A stretch of DNA of 64,000 nucleotides from Actinokineospora fastidiosa (GCF_014648415.1 NZ_BMRB01000003.1:558001-622000), one strand, 5' to 3'; positions 19,826-29,052 are shown, numbered from the stretch's first letter. Numbers and translations are program-made. The notes: generated from the letters alone by a model not told the origin.

Positions 19826-20689
19826 GTGGACCTGATCGGCGCGTATCGCGCGTTCGCGCACGTCGCCGAGCGCGGCAGCTTCACCCTGGGCGCGGCGGCG
19901 GCGGGCATCCCGCAGTCGGTGGCCAGCAGGCGCGTGGCCGCGCTGGAGGAGCACCTCGGCGGGCGGCTGTTCGACCGCTCGACGCGGCGGGCCGCGCTCA
20001 CCCCGTTCGGCCGCGACCTGCTGCCGTCGGCGAAACGGCTGGTGCGGCTGGCCGAGTCGGTCGAGCACGAGGCCAGGCGGGCGAAGCGCAGGCCGGTCCG
20101 GATGGCCGTCCCGGACACCTGCGCCACCCTCGACCTGGCCTGGCTCGACGCCGACGCGCGGGCCCACGACGTCGTCATCGACTTCCACCGCGCCCCGCCC
20201 GCCGAGCGCGCCGACCTCGTGCGGGCCAGGGAGGTGCCCATGGCGCTGCTCGCGGTCCCGCCGGACGAGGGCGACTGGGCGGTCCCGCTCGGGGTGGCGG
20301 GCGTGGCCCCGGCCCGCCCCGGCGCGGTGCACCTGGAGTCGCTGCGCATGGACCGCACCACGACCACCCGCCGCCGCGTGCTCATCCAGCCCGAGGACGA
20401 CGTGCCGCACGTCCGCGACCGGCTCCAGCAGGTCCGCGACGCGGTGGGGCTGCGGCCGTCCCAGGTGGCCGTGGCCGACTCGCTGGTGGCCGCCGTCGCC
20501 GAGGTCCTGGGCTCGACGGACCTGCTGCTGTGCTCCCGGGCGCAGGCCCGCGAGTTCGGCCTGCACTGGCGGCCGCTCGGCGAGCTCCGGCTCGCCCGGG
20601 GCTACGACCTGGTCGACCCCACCGGGACCGTCCACACGCACCTGTCCGACGCCATCGCGCGCTGCCTCGGCGCGGAGGGGGCCCAGTGA
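19826..20689 (+). CDS. LysR-family regulator, BlaA-like activator of the divergent beta-lactamase
   Basis: The 287-residue protein has an N-terminal LysR helix-turn-helix ([20 protein letters not shown], then [20 protein letters not shown]) and a substrate-binding-like C-terminal domain. GTG 19826 is the first start in frame. The gene is divergent from bla and overlaps the next gene by GTGA. In Streptomyces cacaoi the LysR protein BlaA together with BlaB is needed for beta-lactamase expression, and the same gene order here makes that role likely (inference from synteny). Confidence 0.92.
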   Translation: MDLIGAYRAFAHVAERGSFTLGAAAAGIPQSVASRRVAALEEHLGGRLFDRSTRRAALTPFGRDLLPSAKRLVRLAESVEHEARRAKRRPVRMAVPDTCATLDLAWLDADARAHDVVIDFHRAPPAERADLVRAREVPMALLAVPPDEGDWAVPLGVAGVAPARPGAVHLESLRMDRTTTTRRRVLIQPEDDVPHVRDRLQQVRDAVGLRPSQVAVADSLVAAVAEVLGSTDLLLCSRAQAREFGLHWRPLGELRLARGYDLVDPTGTVHTHLSDAIARCLGAEGAQ

Positions 20690-21552
20690 TCGACGACCTG
20701 CGCGCCGAACTCGACGACGCGGGCCTGCGCGGCTCGTTCCTGGTGCGCGACCTGCGCTCCGGCGAGGAGATCGGCATCGAGCCCGACCGGGAGCTGCCCT
20801 CGGCGTCCCTGGTCAAGGTGCCGCTGGCGATCGCCACCCTCGAGCGCGTCCACGCGGGCGAACTCGACGGCGCGGCGCAGCTGCTCGTGCGGCCGGGGCG
20901 GGACCGCACGCCCGGTCTCAGCCAGTTCCGGCACCCCGCCCGCATCGCCGTCGACGACCTGGTCTACCTGTGCGTCGCCATCAGCGACGGCACCGCCGCC
21001 GACGCGCTGTTCGAGCTCACCCCGCCCGAGCGGGTGACCGGGCTGCTGCGTGAGCGCGGCCTGCGCGGCATCACCGTGCGGCATCCGATCCAGGAGCTGA
21101 GCGAGACCCCGGCCGACCGGCTGCCCGGCCCGCTGGCGCACTCGCTGGCGATCGGCGCGGGCACCGCGGGCGGCGGCCACCCCGTCCCCCAGCTCGACGT
21201 GACCAGGGGCAGTTCGGGGACGGCCCGCGCGTTCGTGGACCTGTTGGCGGCGCTGTGGACGCCCTCACGCGTCACACCGGAGGTCGCCGCGCGCGTGCGC
21301 GAGCTGATGGGCGCGAACGTGCTGCGGCACCGGCTGGCCCCGGACTTCACCTCCGACGCCACGACGTGGTCGTCCAAGACGGGCACGCTGCTGAACCTGC
21401 GCCACGAGATCGGCGTGGTCGAGCACGCCGACGGCCAGGCGTTCGCGGTGGCGGCGCTGACCGAGTCCCGGGTGCCCGCGGCCGCGCAGCCGGGCGCGGA
21501 CGCGGTCATGGCCCGCGTCGCCCGGGCGCTGCGCGACCACCTGCGGTTCTAG
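20686..21552 (+). CDS. Cytosolic penicillin-recognising serine protein, BlaB-like
   Basis: Starting at GTG 20686 inside the LysR stop, this 288-residue protein has the serine beta-lactamase fold motifs S41LVK, S100DG (not SDN) and KTG in TTWSSKTGTLLN. It has no signal peptide, lipobox or membrane helix, so it should stay in the cytoplasm. A true beta-lactamase would be exported. These features, including SDG, are those described for BlaB of Streptomyces cacaoi, a regulator that resembles penicillin-recognising enzymes. I infer a sensory role with the LysR protein rather than antibiotic hydrolysis. Confidence 0.85.
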   Translation: MIDDLRAELDDAGLRGSFLVRDLRSGEEIGIEPDRELPSASLVKVPLAIATLERVHAGELDGAAQLLVRPGRDRTPGLSQFRHPARIAVDDLVYLCVAISDGTAADALFELTPPERVTGLLRERGLRGITVRHPIQELSETPADRLPGPLAHSLAIGAGTAGGGHPVPQLDVTRGSSGTARAFVDLLAALWTPSRVTPEVAARVRELMGANVLRHRLAPDFTSDATTWSSKTGTLLNLRHEIGVVEHADGQAFAVAALTESRVPAAAQPGADAVMARVARALRDHLRF

Positions 21553-21562
21553 ACTGCCGCGC

Positions 21563-21991
21563 ATGGCACCACGCCGAGCCAGGGTGGCGGACGTGCACCG
21601 CGTCGCCGCTGCCATGCCGCACGTCACCGTGACCCACGCGGCGAACGGCAAGGCCGTCTACCAGGTCGGCAGGAAGTCGTTCGTCTTCTTCCGCAACCCC
21701 CGCCCGGACGCGGTCGACCCCGACACCGGCGAGCGGTACCCGGACGTGATCGTCTTCTGGGTGGCGTCCGAGCACGAGAAGCAGGCGCTCGTGCAGGACG
21801 AGTCCAGCCCGTTCTTCACCACCCCGCACTTCGACGGCCACCGCTCGGTCCTGCTGCGCGAGAGCCGCATCGGCGAGCTGACGGTGGACGAGCTGACGGA
21901 GGTCGTCCAGGACGCGTGGCTGTCCCAGGCTTCCCCGGCGCGGGCTCGTGCCTGGTTGGCGGGCAGCAACCGGCCATCGGCGGCCGACTGA
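21563..21991 (+). CDS. MmcQ/YjbR family protein
   Basis: The 142-residue protein fits the MmcQ/YjbR (CyaY-like fold) family: an N-terminal helix, a KAVYQVGRKSFVFF strand, ASEHEKQALVQDE and a final ELTEVVQDAWLSQASPARAR helix. Some members are annotated as DNA-binding, without strong support. It lies 10 nt after the BlaB-like gene, in the same direction. Confidence 0.85.
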   Translation: MAPRRARVADVHRVAAAMPHVTVTHAANGKAVYQVGRKSFVFFRNPRPDAVDPDTGERYPDVIVFWVASEHEKQALVQDESSPFFTTPHFDGHRSVLLRESRIGELTVDELTEVVQDAWLSQASPARARAWLAGSNRPSAAD

Positions 21992-22016
21992 CCCGCCGGG
22001 CTGCCACCGTGGGTTC

Positions 22017-22373
22017 GTGAACCTCCCCCAAGCCCCCGAACTGGACGAATACCACTACCCACCCCGCTGCCTGCGCGCCGCGGGCGCGCTGTGGATCGCC
22101 AGCGGCGTCCTCCTGATCCTCATCGGCCTGGCCCTGTTCTCCCAGCGGATCTGGGCGGGCCTGCTATTCGAGCTCGTGCTCCCCGTCCTGCTGGCCTCCG
22201 CCGGGGTCTACCTCTGGCGCCGCGGCCTCTGGCTAGGTCGCGGCGCCGACGCCCGCACGGGCCTGCTCGTGGTCGGCCTGCTCGGCTACATCACCGTGTG
22301 GCCCGCGCTCCTAGTGGCGACCGCGGTAGTCCTACAGACCCGCCCCGCCGCCGACCGCTGGTTCACCCACTGA
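22017..22373 (+). CDS. Small membrane protein
   Basis: GTG 22017 gives 118 residues. An N-terminal Pro-rich cytosolic segment (PQAPELDEYHYPPRC) is followed by three predicted helices: AGALWIASGVLLILIGLALF, LLFELVLPVLLASAGVYLW and LLVVGLLGYITVWPALLV. Family unknown. It is the last gene before a repeat-rich non-coding stretch. Confidence 0.65.
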   Translation: MNLPQAPELDEYHYPPRCLRAAGALWIASGVLLILIGLALFSQRIWAGLLFELVLPVLLASAGVYLWRRGLWLGRGADARTGLLVVGLLGYITVWPALLVATAVVLQTRPAADRWFTH

Positions 22374-22901
22374 CCCCCACCCCGCCGCCGACCGCTAACT
22401 CACCCACTGACCTCCACCCCGCCCCGCCTACCGCCAACCCCCCGATGGACCCGCCCCCGACCACTCAGCCACCGCTCCGCGCGCGGCATCGCCACCACGA
22501 CGACCCGCCCACCATCACCCCCTGCCGGTCACCGACCACCGACCCACCACCCCAGCCACCGCACCACACGCGGCACCAACTCCAGAGCGACCCGCCCGCA
22601 TCACCCGCCAGCCCTGCCGACCACCCCCCGCCTCAGCTACCGCACCCACGCGGCATCGCTACGACCGCAACCCGCCGGCCCTGCCGATCACACCGACCCA
22701 GTCACCGCACCGCTCGCGACATCAGCTCCACCGCAACCCATCCACCCCCTACCCCAACCCTGCCGACCACACCCACCCGCCGACCCAGCCCTCGCACCAC
22801 ACGCAGCACCGGCTCCGCCGCGACCAACCCGCCGCCACCACCCCAGCCCAGCCGACCACACCCGCCCTCCACCCCAGCCCTACCCCCCAACGCCTCCTGA
22901 C
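22374..22901. repeat. C/A-rich degenerate repeat region, no gene seen
   Basis: The 528 bp between two convergent genes are C-rich on the + strand and carry about five degenerate units of roughly 65-95 bp. Recurring words are accgcaccacacgcggca, gacccgcccgcatcaccc and ctgccgacca, at about 22473, 22555, 22635, 22693 and 22794. Open frames through it encode only Pro/Thr/His-rich low-complexity peptide. No RNA gene is recognisable. Confidence 0.6.
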
Positions 22902-25253
22902 CTACCGCCTCGGCCGTTGGATCGTGTGCCGGGTGGGCTCGGCGGCGGTCGGGTCCTCCGGCCAGCGGTGGCGGGGGTAGCGGCCGCGGAGTTCGGCGCG
23001 GACCTGTCGGTAGCCCGTGCGCCAGAATCCGGCCAGGTCCCCGGTCACCGCGGCGGGCCTGCCCGCGGGGGACAGCAGGTGCAGGACGACCGGCACCCGA
23101 CCGTCGGCCACCGTGGGGCTCGCGGTCCAGCCGAACACCTCCTGGATCTTCACCGGCAGCGCGGGCGGGTCGGCGGTGTAGTCGACGCGGACGCGGGAGC
23201 CGGACGGCACGGTGATCCGCTCGGGCGCCAGCTCGTCGAACCGGCCCGCCTCCGGCCACGGGACCAGCGAGCGCAGGGCCGAGGCCATGTCCAGGCCGCG
23301 CAGGTCGGCCGCGTTGCGGGCGCCCGCCGCCCAGGTCTCGGCCGCCGCGAGCACGGCGGCGTCGTCCATCGCGGGCCATGGGTCGCCGAGGACGCGGTGC
23401 AGCAGCGCCAGGCGGGCCCGCACCGACTTCGCCTGGTCGCTCATCCGCACCAGGGCAAGACCCTCCTTGGCCAGCCCATCCCGCACCGCCGCCCGCACCG
23501 CCGCCGACGGCGGGTCCGCCAGCGGCCGCTCCCGCAGCACGATCGCGCCCAGCCGCCGCACCCGCCGGGCGACCACGTCGCCGTCGGCCCAGCGCACCTC
23601 GTCCTCCTCGACGAGCAGCGCGGGCGCGGCCCGGACCGCGGTCTCCTCGTCGGCTGCGGCCGCCAGCCGCACGACCCCGACCCGCCCGGTCCAGTCCGCC
23701 GACGCCACCGCGAGCCATTCCGGCTCGCCGAGCCCGTCCGGCAGGTCCACGGCCGTGCCGCCCGCCATCAGGTACGACCGCGACCCGACCGCCCGCCGCC
23801 GCGCCAACCGCTCCGGGAACGCCAGCCCGGTCACCAGCGCCGGGTCGACGTCCCTGCCGCTCTCCCTCCCGCCCAGGCGCCGGACCTCGCGGCGCCAGCG
23901 CTGGGTGTTGGGCGACCCGCGCCGCAGGGCGCGCAGGGCGGCGGCCAAGTCGATGCCGGCGGCGAGGGTGTCGTCGTCCAGGACCGCGACCACCTCCGCC
24001 GAGCCCGGACAGTCCACCAGCGCGCGGGCCAGGCGGGGGTGCACGCCGAGGCGGGACATCTCCCGACCGCGCGCGGTCACCTCGCCGTCGCGGAGGGCCC
24101 CGAGCGCGGTGAGGGTGGCCCGGGCGGCGGCCAGCGGACCCGGCGGCGGCGCGTCCCACCAGCGCAGGGCGGCGCCGTCCGGGGTGCCCCAGCAGGCCAG
24201 TTCGAGCGCGAGGCCGGTCAGGTCGGCCGTGCGGATCTCCGGCTCGGGGTAGCGCGGCAGCGTCGACTGCTCGTGCTCCGGCCAGCACCGGTACACCCGG
24301 CCCGGCGCCTCCCGGCCCGCGCGGCCCGCGCGCTGCTCGGCCACCGCGGCCGACACCCGGACCGTCACCAGGCCGGACAGGCCGCGCCCGTGGTCGACCC
24401 TCGGCACCCGCGCCTGGCCCGCGTCCACCACCGCCCGCACCCCGGGCACCGTCAGGCTGGACTCGGCGACCGCCGTCGCCAGCACCACGCGCCGCCGCGC
24501 GCCGGGCCGCAGCGCGGCGTCCTGTTCGCCCGATGGCAGCCGCCCGTGCAGCACGACCACGTCGGCGTCCACGTCCAGCGCGGCACCCACCCACCGGATC
24601 TCCTTAGCGCCGGGCAGGAAGACCAGCACGTCACCGTCCCCTTCGGACAACGCGCGGCGCACCGCCCGTGTCACAACGCCGTCCAGCCGCTCCCCTCGCA
24701 CCGGCGGGACATAGGCGACCGACACCGGGTGCGCGACGCCCGGCACCTGGATCACCGGGGCGTCGCCGAGCAGCACGGCCAGGCGGTCCGCGGCGACGGT
24801 CGCGCTGGTCGCCAGGATGCGCAGGTCGGGCCGCAGGCCGTCGCGGGCGTCGAGCAGCAGCGCCAGCAGCAGGTCGGCGTCGAGATGGCGCTCGTGGCAC
24901 TCGTCCAGCACGACGGTGTCCACTCCGGACAGTTCCGGATCGGACTGCAGGCGGCGCACCAGCAGCCCGGAGGTGACCACCTCGATCCGGGTGTCCTTCG
25001 ACACCTTCCGGTCGCCGCGCACCGCGTACCCGACGCTCGCGCCGACCGGCTCCCCCGCCAGCGCCGCCATCCGCGCCGCCGCGGCCCGCGCGGCGATCCG
25101 GCGCGGCTCGGCGACCACGACCCGGCCGGGCAGCGCGGGCGGCACCAGCGTCGTCTTGCCCGTGCCGGGCGGGGCGACGAGCACCGCCGTGCCGTGCGCG
25201 GCCAGCGCGGCGGCGATCTCCGGGAGGGCGGCGCTGACGGGCAGGTCGGACAT
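22902..25253 (-). CDS. hrpB: ATP-dependent RNA helicase HrpB
   Basis: A DExH-box helicase of 783 residues from ATG 25253 (GAGAGG upstream). Motifs are visible in order: I APPGTGKTTLVPPAL, Ia AEPRRIAAR, II DECHERHLDADLL, III ATSATV, then IV-VI including VLATAVAESSLTVPGVRAV and EQRAGRAGR. The HrpB-specific C-terminal domain is complete, ending in the DLAGFWRTGYRQVRAELRGR stretch. HrpB homologues are common but their role, probably in RNA or ribosome metabolism, is not well defined. The sequence upstream of the ATG in the same frame is not credible. Confidence 0.95.
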   Translation of the reverse strand: MSDLPVSAALPEIAAALAAHGTAVLVAPPGTGKTTLVPPALPGRVVVAEPRRIAARAAAARMAALAGEPVGASVGYAVRGDRKVSKDTRIEVVTSGLLVRRLQSDPELSGVDTVVLDECHERHLDADLLLALLLDARDGLRPDLRILATSATVAADRLAVLLGDAPVIQVPGVAHPVSVAYVPPVRGERLDGVVTRAVRRALSEGDGDVLVFLPGAKEIRWVGAALDVDADVVVLHGRLPSGEQDAALRPGARRRVVLATAVAESSLTVPGVRAVVDAGQARVPRVDHGRGLSGLVTVRVSAAVAEQRAGRAGREAPGRVYRCWPEHEQSTLPRYPEPEIRTADLTGLALELACWGTPDGAALRWWDAPPPGPLAAARATLTALGALRDGEVTARGREMSRLGVHPRLARALVDCPGSAEVVAVLDDDTLAAGIDLAAALRALRRGSPNTQRWRREVRRLGGRESGRDVDPALVTGLAFPERLARRRAVGSRSYLMAGGTAVDLPDGLGEPEWLAVASADWTGRVGVVRLAAAADEETAVRAAPALLVEEDEVRWADGDVVARRVRRLGAIVLRERPLADPPSAAVRAAVRDGLAKEGLALVRMSDQAKSVRARLALLHRVLGDPWPAMDDAAVLAAAETWAAGARNAADLRGLDMASALRSLVPWPEAGRFDELAPERITVPSGSRVRVDYTADPPALPVKIQEVFGWTASPTVADGRVPVVLHLLSPAGRPAAVTGDLAGFWRTGYRQVRAELRGRYPRHRWPEDPTAAEPTRHTIQRPRR

Positions 25254-25312
25254 GCGCACCAGCCTCTCAGGTGGCGGCCGGTAGCCTCGAAGCGGACGAA
25301 AGGGAAGAACAC

Positions 25313-26101
25313 GTGGGTGGAGCCGAGCGGAACCAGCGCAAGCGCAGGCAGGCACAGCAGGCCGCGCCGCCGCCGGTCGCGACCGCGCGCAAGGCGCCGG
25401 TCGACGGCAAGCGCATCGCCATCGCGGTCGCCGTGGTCATCGCGGTCGGCGCGATCATCGCGGGCTTCGTCTACAGCGACAGCGTGAAGAACGCCACGGA
25501 GGGCGAGTCCATCGCCGTGGTGCCGTCCACGCTGGATGTCCCGGTCTCCCGCGACGGCGCGGTCGTCACCGTCGGGCGGGACGACGCCCGGGTGACCATC
25601 GACGTCTACGAGGACTTCCTCTGCCCCGCGTGCCGCTCCTTCGAGGAGGAGCACGGCGACGACATCGAGCGCGCCGTGGCCGATGGCGACGCCCGGGTCC
25701 GCTACCACCTGATCAACCTGCTCGCCGAGCGCTCCGACCCGCCCGGCTACTCCACCGACGCGGCTACCGCCGCCCTGCTGGCCGCCGACGCGGGCGTGTT
25801 CCCGGCGTTCCACAAGAGCCTCTTCGCCGCGCAGCCCGACGAGGACGCCCGCGGCTGGGACCGCGAGCAGCTCATCGCCCTGGGCGCCGCGCTCGGCACC
25901 ACCGACCCCGCCTTCGCCGACGGTGTGCGGTCCGGCGCGCTCGGCGACGTCGTGGCCGCGGAGTACGAGCGCGCCCGCACCACCGACTCCCTGCTGCGCG
26001 ACCGCGGCGGCGAGCGCCTCTTCGCCACCCCCACGGTCGCCGCCGGCGGTGTCCTCGTCGACACCGCCGACGACGCCTGGCTGGCGAAGCTGCTCGGCTA
26101 G
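25313..26101 (+). CDS. Membrane-anchored DsbA-like thioredoxin-fold protein
   Basis: GTG 25313 with an AGGGAAG 6-7 nt upstream gives 262 residues. A basic cytoplasmic N-terminus (RNQRKRRQ) precedes one membrane helix near residues 43-60 (IAIAVAVVIAVGAIIAGFVY). The extracellular domain has the DsbA_4/thioredoxin_4 pattern VTIDVYEDFLCPACRSFEEE with a CPAC active site, a helical insertion and the cis-Pro loop near LFATPTV. It probably makes or shuffles disulfides in exported proteins. It is divergent from hrpB and overlaps the convergent paaK gene by 4 nt. Confidence 0.9.
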   Translation: MGGAERNQRKRRQAQQAAPPPVATARKAPVDGKRIAIAVAVVIAVGAIIAGFVYSDSVKNATEGESIAVVPSTLDVPVSRDGAVVTVGRDDARVTIDVYEDFLCPACRSFEEEHGDDIERAVADGDARVRYHLINLLAERSDPPGYSTDAATAALLAADAGVFPAFHKSLFAAQPDEDARGWDREQLIALGAALGTTDPAFADGVRSGALGDVVAAEYERARTTDSLLRDRGGERLFATPTVAAGGVLVDTADDAWLAKLLG

Positions 26102-27387
26102 AAGCCCGGCAGCGGCGCGGGCCCCTCGGTCCAGCGCACCACGCGCCTGGCCTTGCCCGCCTCCGTGCGCGGCACGCTGCCCGGGGGCAGCACCCGCACG
26201 TCGCAGCCGACCCCGAGCCGCTCGTGCAGCGCGTGCGCGAGGTCGTCGCCCAGACCGGCAGCCTCGACGACCGCCTCGACCGCCACCCGCAGCTCGGTGC
26301 GCGCGGCGCGGCGGTCCTCGATGATCAGGTAGTGCGGGCCGACCCGGTCGTCGCCGAGCACCACGGCCTCGATCTCGGTCGGGTAGACGTTGACGCCGCG
26401 CACGATCAGCATGTCGTCGGTGCGGCCGAGCACCTTCGACATCCGCCGCATCGTCCTCGGCGAGCCCGGCACGGCGTCGGCCAGCGTGGCGACGTCGCCG
26501 GTGCGGTAGCGCAGCAGCGGCATGCCGGTCTTCGTGAGCGTGGTGAACACCAGCTCGCCCGGCGTCCCGTCGGGCACCGGGTTGCCGTCGGCGTCGACGC
26601 ACTCCGGGTAGAAGTGGTCCTCGGCGATGGTGAGCATCCCGCCGGAGTCGGCCGACTCGCAGGCGACGCCGGGGCCGATGATCTCGGAGAGCCCGTAGAT
26701 GTCGTAGGCCCTGATCCCCAGCAGGCGCTCGATCTGCCCCTTGAGCTCCGCGGTCCACGGCTCGGCGCCGTGCACCCCCACCTTGAGGCTGGTCGGCTCC
26801 ACCCCCGCCGCCGCGCACGCCTCACCGAGGTGGACGGCGTAGGACGGGGTGCAGGTCAGCACGTCCGGACGCAGATCCCTGATCAGCGCTACCTGCCGTT
26901 CGGTCATCCCGCCGGACAGCGGCACGACGGTCGCGCCCAGCCGGATCGCCCCGTGGTGCACCCCGAGCCCGCCGGTGAACAGCCCGTACCCGTAGGCGTT
27001 GTGCACGACACTGCGCGCCGTCGCCCCGGCCGCCGCCAGCGCCCGCGCCATCACCTCGGCCCAGATCTCCAGGTCACGGGCGGTGTAGGGCACCAACGTG
27101 GGCCGCCCACCGGTCCCGGAGGACCCGTGGACGCACACGACCTCCTCGGCGTCGACCGCCCTGAGCCCGTGCGGGTAGTGCTCCCAGAGGTCGAACTTGC
27201 GCACCATCGGCAACCGGTGGATGTCCTCCAACGAGACGTCGAGGCCCGACCGCACCCCACAGTCCCGCAGCCGCGCCGCCTGCAGCCCACCAGCCGCGAG
27301 CAGCCGGTCCACCAGCCCCCGCAACCGCCCCTCCTGCACCCCCCGCCGCCGCTCGGGTGCCATCCCCTCGACCTCAGGGGACACCAT
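26098..27387 (-). CDS. paaK: Phenylacetate-CoA ligase (PaaK-like)
   Basis: An adenylate-forming ligase of 429 residues. I start at ATG 27387, preceded by ACGAGG; the frame extends 45 codons upstream without family sequence. Landmarks are VCVHGSSGTGGRPTLVPYT (phosphate-binding loop), NAYGYGLFTGG, GAEPWTAELKGQIE, DIYGLSEIIGPGVA and YRTGDV, then GRTDDMLIVRGVNVYPTEIE. These are the signature of PaaK, which activates phenylacetate to its CoA thioester as the first step of aerobic phenylacetate breakdown. The other paa genes are not in this window, so a different aryl acid is possible. Confidence 0.92.
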   Translation of the reverse strand: MVSPEVEGMAPERRRGVQEGRLRGLVDRLLAAGGLQAARLRDCGVRSGLDVSLEDIHRLPMVRKFDLWEHYPHGLRAVDAEEVVCVHGSSGTGGRPTLVPYTARDLEIWAEVMARALAAAGATARSVVHNAYGYGLFTGGLGVHHGAIRLGATVVPLSGGMTERQVALIRDLRPDVLTCTPSYAVHLGEACAAAGVEPTSLKVGVHGAEPWTAELKGQIERLLGIRAYDIYGLSEIIGPGVACESADSGGMLTIAEDHFYPECVDADGNPVPDGTPGELVFTTLTKTGMPLLRYRTGDVATLADAVPGSPRTMRRMSKVLGRTDDMLIVRGVNVYPTEIEAVVLGDDRVGPHYLIIEDRRAARTELRVAVEAVVEAAGLGDDLAHALHERLGVGCDVRVLPPGSVPRTEAGKARRVVRWTEGPAPLPGF

Positions 27388-27539
27388 CAACGCCTCGTCG
27401 CAGTGTGTGGTCACGGTCACTTGGTCTAGCACCCCGATGACCAGCGAGGGAAGCCCCCGACCCCCCGATTTCACCCCCACCCACCCCGTCGTGTAGCGTA
27501 TGCGCAGCACGCCGGGGAGCACTCCAGCGTGACTGACCC

Positions 27540-27612
27540 GGGGCTGTGGCGCAGCTGGTAGCGCATCACACTGGCAGTGTGAGGGTCAGGGGTTCGAGTC
27601 CCCTCAGCTCCA
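27540..27612 (+). tRNA. tRNA-Ala (anticodon GGC)
   Basis: The acceptor stem GGGGCTG pairs with CAGCTCC, including a G3-T70 wobble, which is the alanine identity element. The anticodon arm is TCACA-CTGGCAG-TGTGA with anticodon GGC; the T arm is AGGGG-TTCGAGT-CCCCT and the discriminator is A. CCA is not encoded. The adjacent integrase gene suggests its 3' end served as an attachment site. Confidence 0.95.
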
Positions 27613-27619
27613 CTCCAGG

Positions 27620-27656
27620 TCAGAGGCCCATTCCGCAGTGTCGGGATGGGCCTCTG
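27620..27656. terminator. Hairpin after tRNA-Ala and the convergent integrase
   Basis: TCAGAGGCCCAT at 27620-27631 is exactly complementary to 27645-27656, with a 13-nt loop that can pair further. It sits 8 nt after the tRNA and 30 nt before the integrase stop, so it can terminate transcription from both sides. Confidence 0.7.
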
Positions 27657-27685
27657 ACGTTGCGTACAGCAGCGAAGTACAGCAG

Positions 27686-28906
27686 CTAGCCGAGGCTGCC
27701 GCCCAACCGCTTGAGCGCGTCCCGGGTCTTCTTGGACGACGCTTGCGCGTAGATCTCTATCGTGACGGAGAACTGGGCGTGCCGAAGGATTCGCCTCACC
27801 AGGCGCGGGTGGACGTCGAGGTCGACCAGCAGCGTGCCGCAGGTCCGCCGCCCGTCATGCACGGTGATCTTCCGGACGCCCGCTTTCCTGACCCGCGCGT
27901 CCCAGGCCCGGTTGAAGTTCCGCGGCTCGATCGGCGTACCGAGCAGGGTCGTGAAGACCAGCCCTGCGGCGTTCTGCCACGCGGGCCCGGCGCCCGACTT
28001 CGCGGTCTCTTGCTCTTGCTGACGTTCGCGCAGGCCCGACAGGCACGGTTCTACCAGCGGAAGGCCGTCCTCGGACGCGTCAGTCTTGACGTCGCGGTGC
28101 AGCAGCTCCCGTTGCGCCCGTTGGAGTTGCTGCGCGACGAGTAACTCCCCCTGGTCGAGGTCGACGCTCTCCCACGTCAGCCCGAGTGCCTCACCCTTGC
28201 GGAGGCCCATCACCAGGATGAGCAGGTAGGCCGCGTACAGCGGATCACGGTCGACCTTGGCCGACTCCAGGAATGCGCGTGCCTCCTCGCTCGTCCACGC
28301 CTTGCGCATGGGCCTGCGGACCGCGGGCAGTGTGACCAAAGCAGCTACGTTGCGGCTGATCAGCTCGTCCTTGGTCGCGTGGTTGAGGGCGTTGCGCAGG
28401 CAATCGCGGATGTCCTTGACCGTGCGGGCGGACGGCGATTGCCCACAGCAGCGGCCCTTGGCGCAGCAGCGCTGACGTTGCGGCGGGCGTCGGGCGTCCT
28501 TGCCCTGCTTGCAGCACTGGCACAGCGTCGGCAGTGAATTGATCCACTTCTGGACCTGCGAGCGCTGAAGCTTGTCCAACCGGGTGTTACCAAGGCCGGG
28601 CTCGATGTATAGCCGCACGAACAGTTCGTAGTTGACGTACGTCAGCGGAGCGCGATTCGGCTTGATGACCTCCGCCAGCCACTCAAGCAGGTACTCGCCC
28701 AATTTCGGCACCGTGGTCGCGACCGGCCCCGCCGCGGCCGCCTGGTGCAGCTTGAGCCACTTAGCGTGCACGATGTCGCGGTTTGTGCCGTAGACGTACT
28801 TGCGGGTCCGTTTGCCGGTCGGGGTGGTGACCCAGACGTAGGCGGCGTAGCCGTTGCGGTGCGGGTAGATCGAGCCTTCCCCGTTGCCGCGTGCTTTGCC
28901 CGCCAT
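27686..28906 (-). CDS. int: Tyrosine recombinase (integrase) of an integrative element
   Basis: The 406-residue integrase starts at ATG 28906, which overlaps the excisionase stop. It has an AP2-like N-terminal arm-binding domain (GNGEGSIYPHRNGYAAYVWV), a SAM-like core-binding domain with a cysteine-rich insertion at about 129-154 (CQCC, CC, CC; probably zinc-binding, a frequent actinobacterial feature), and the catalytic domain: Arg236 (MGLRKGEAL), His350-x-x-Arg353 (HDGRR), His376 and Tyr386. All catalytic residues are present. It lies beside tRNA-Ala, its presumed attB. Confidence 0.95.
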   Translation of the reverse strand: MAGKARGNGEGSIYPHRNGYAAYVWVTTPTGKRTRKYVYGTNRDIVHAKWLKLHQAAAAGPVATTVPKLGEYLLEWLAEVIKPNRAPLTYVNYELFVRLYIEPGLGNTRLDKLQRSQVQKWINSLPTLCQCCKQGKDARRPPQRQRCCAKGRCCGQSPSARTVKDIRDCLRNALNHATKDELISRNVAALVTLPAVRRPMRKAWTSEEARAFLESAKVDRDPLYAAYLLILVMGLRKGEALGLTWESVDLDQGELLVAQQLQRAQRELLHRDVKTDASEDGLPLVEPCLSGLRERQQEQETAKSGAGPAWQNAAGLVFTTLLGTPIEPRNFNRAWDARVRKAGVRKITVHDGRRTCGTLLVDLDVHPRLVRRILRHAQFSVTIEIYAQASSKKTRDALKRLGGSLG

Positions 28907-29052
28907 CAGGACGCCTCCGCCACGCGGGCGGCGATGTACTCGTCCACCCACACGGGCAGGATGCGGCGGTTGTGGCCGTCCTTGATCGAGCGCAGCGCGC
29001 CGCTGGCGACCAGGCTCTTGGTGCGGGGGAAGCCCTCGGGTAGTCCGGTCAC
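28906..29052 (-). CDS. xis: Very short excisionase-like protein
   Basis: A frame too short to be found easily: GTG 29052 to TGA at 28906, 48 residues. It contains FPRTKSLVASGALRSIK and NRRILPVWVDEYIAARVAE, which match the recognition helix, wing and C-terminal helix of AlpA/BldC-type excisionases. The first helix normally found (TVEEAAERLGI-like) is missing, and a TGA three codons upstream in frame prevents a longer protein. Its GTGA start overlaps the stop of the preceding gene and its TGATG stop overlaps the integrase start, so the three genes are translationally coupled. It may be a minimal Xis or a truncated one. Confidence 0.7.
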   Translation of the reverse strand: MTGLPEGFPRTKSLVASGALRSIKDGHNRRILPVWVDEYIAARVAEAS

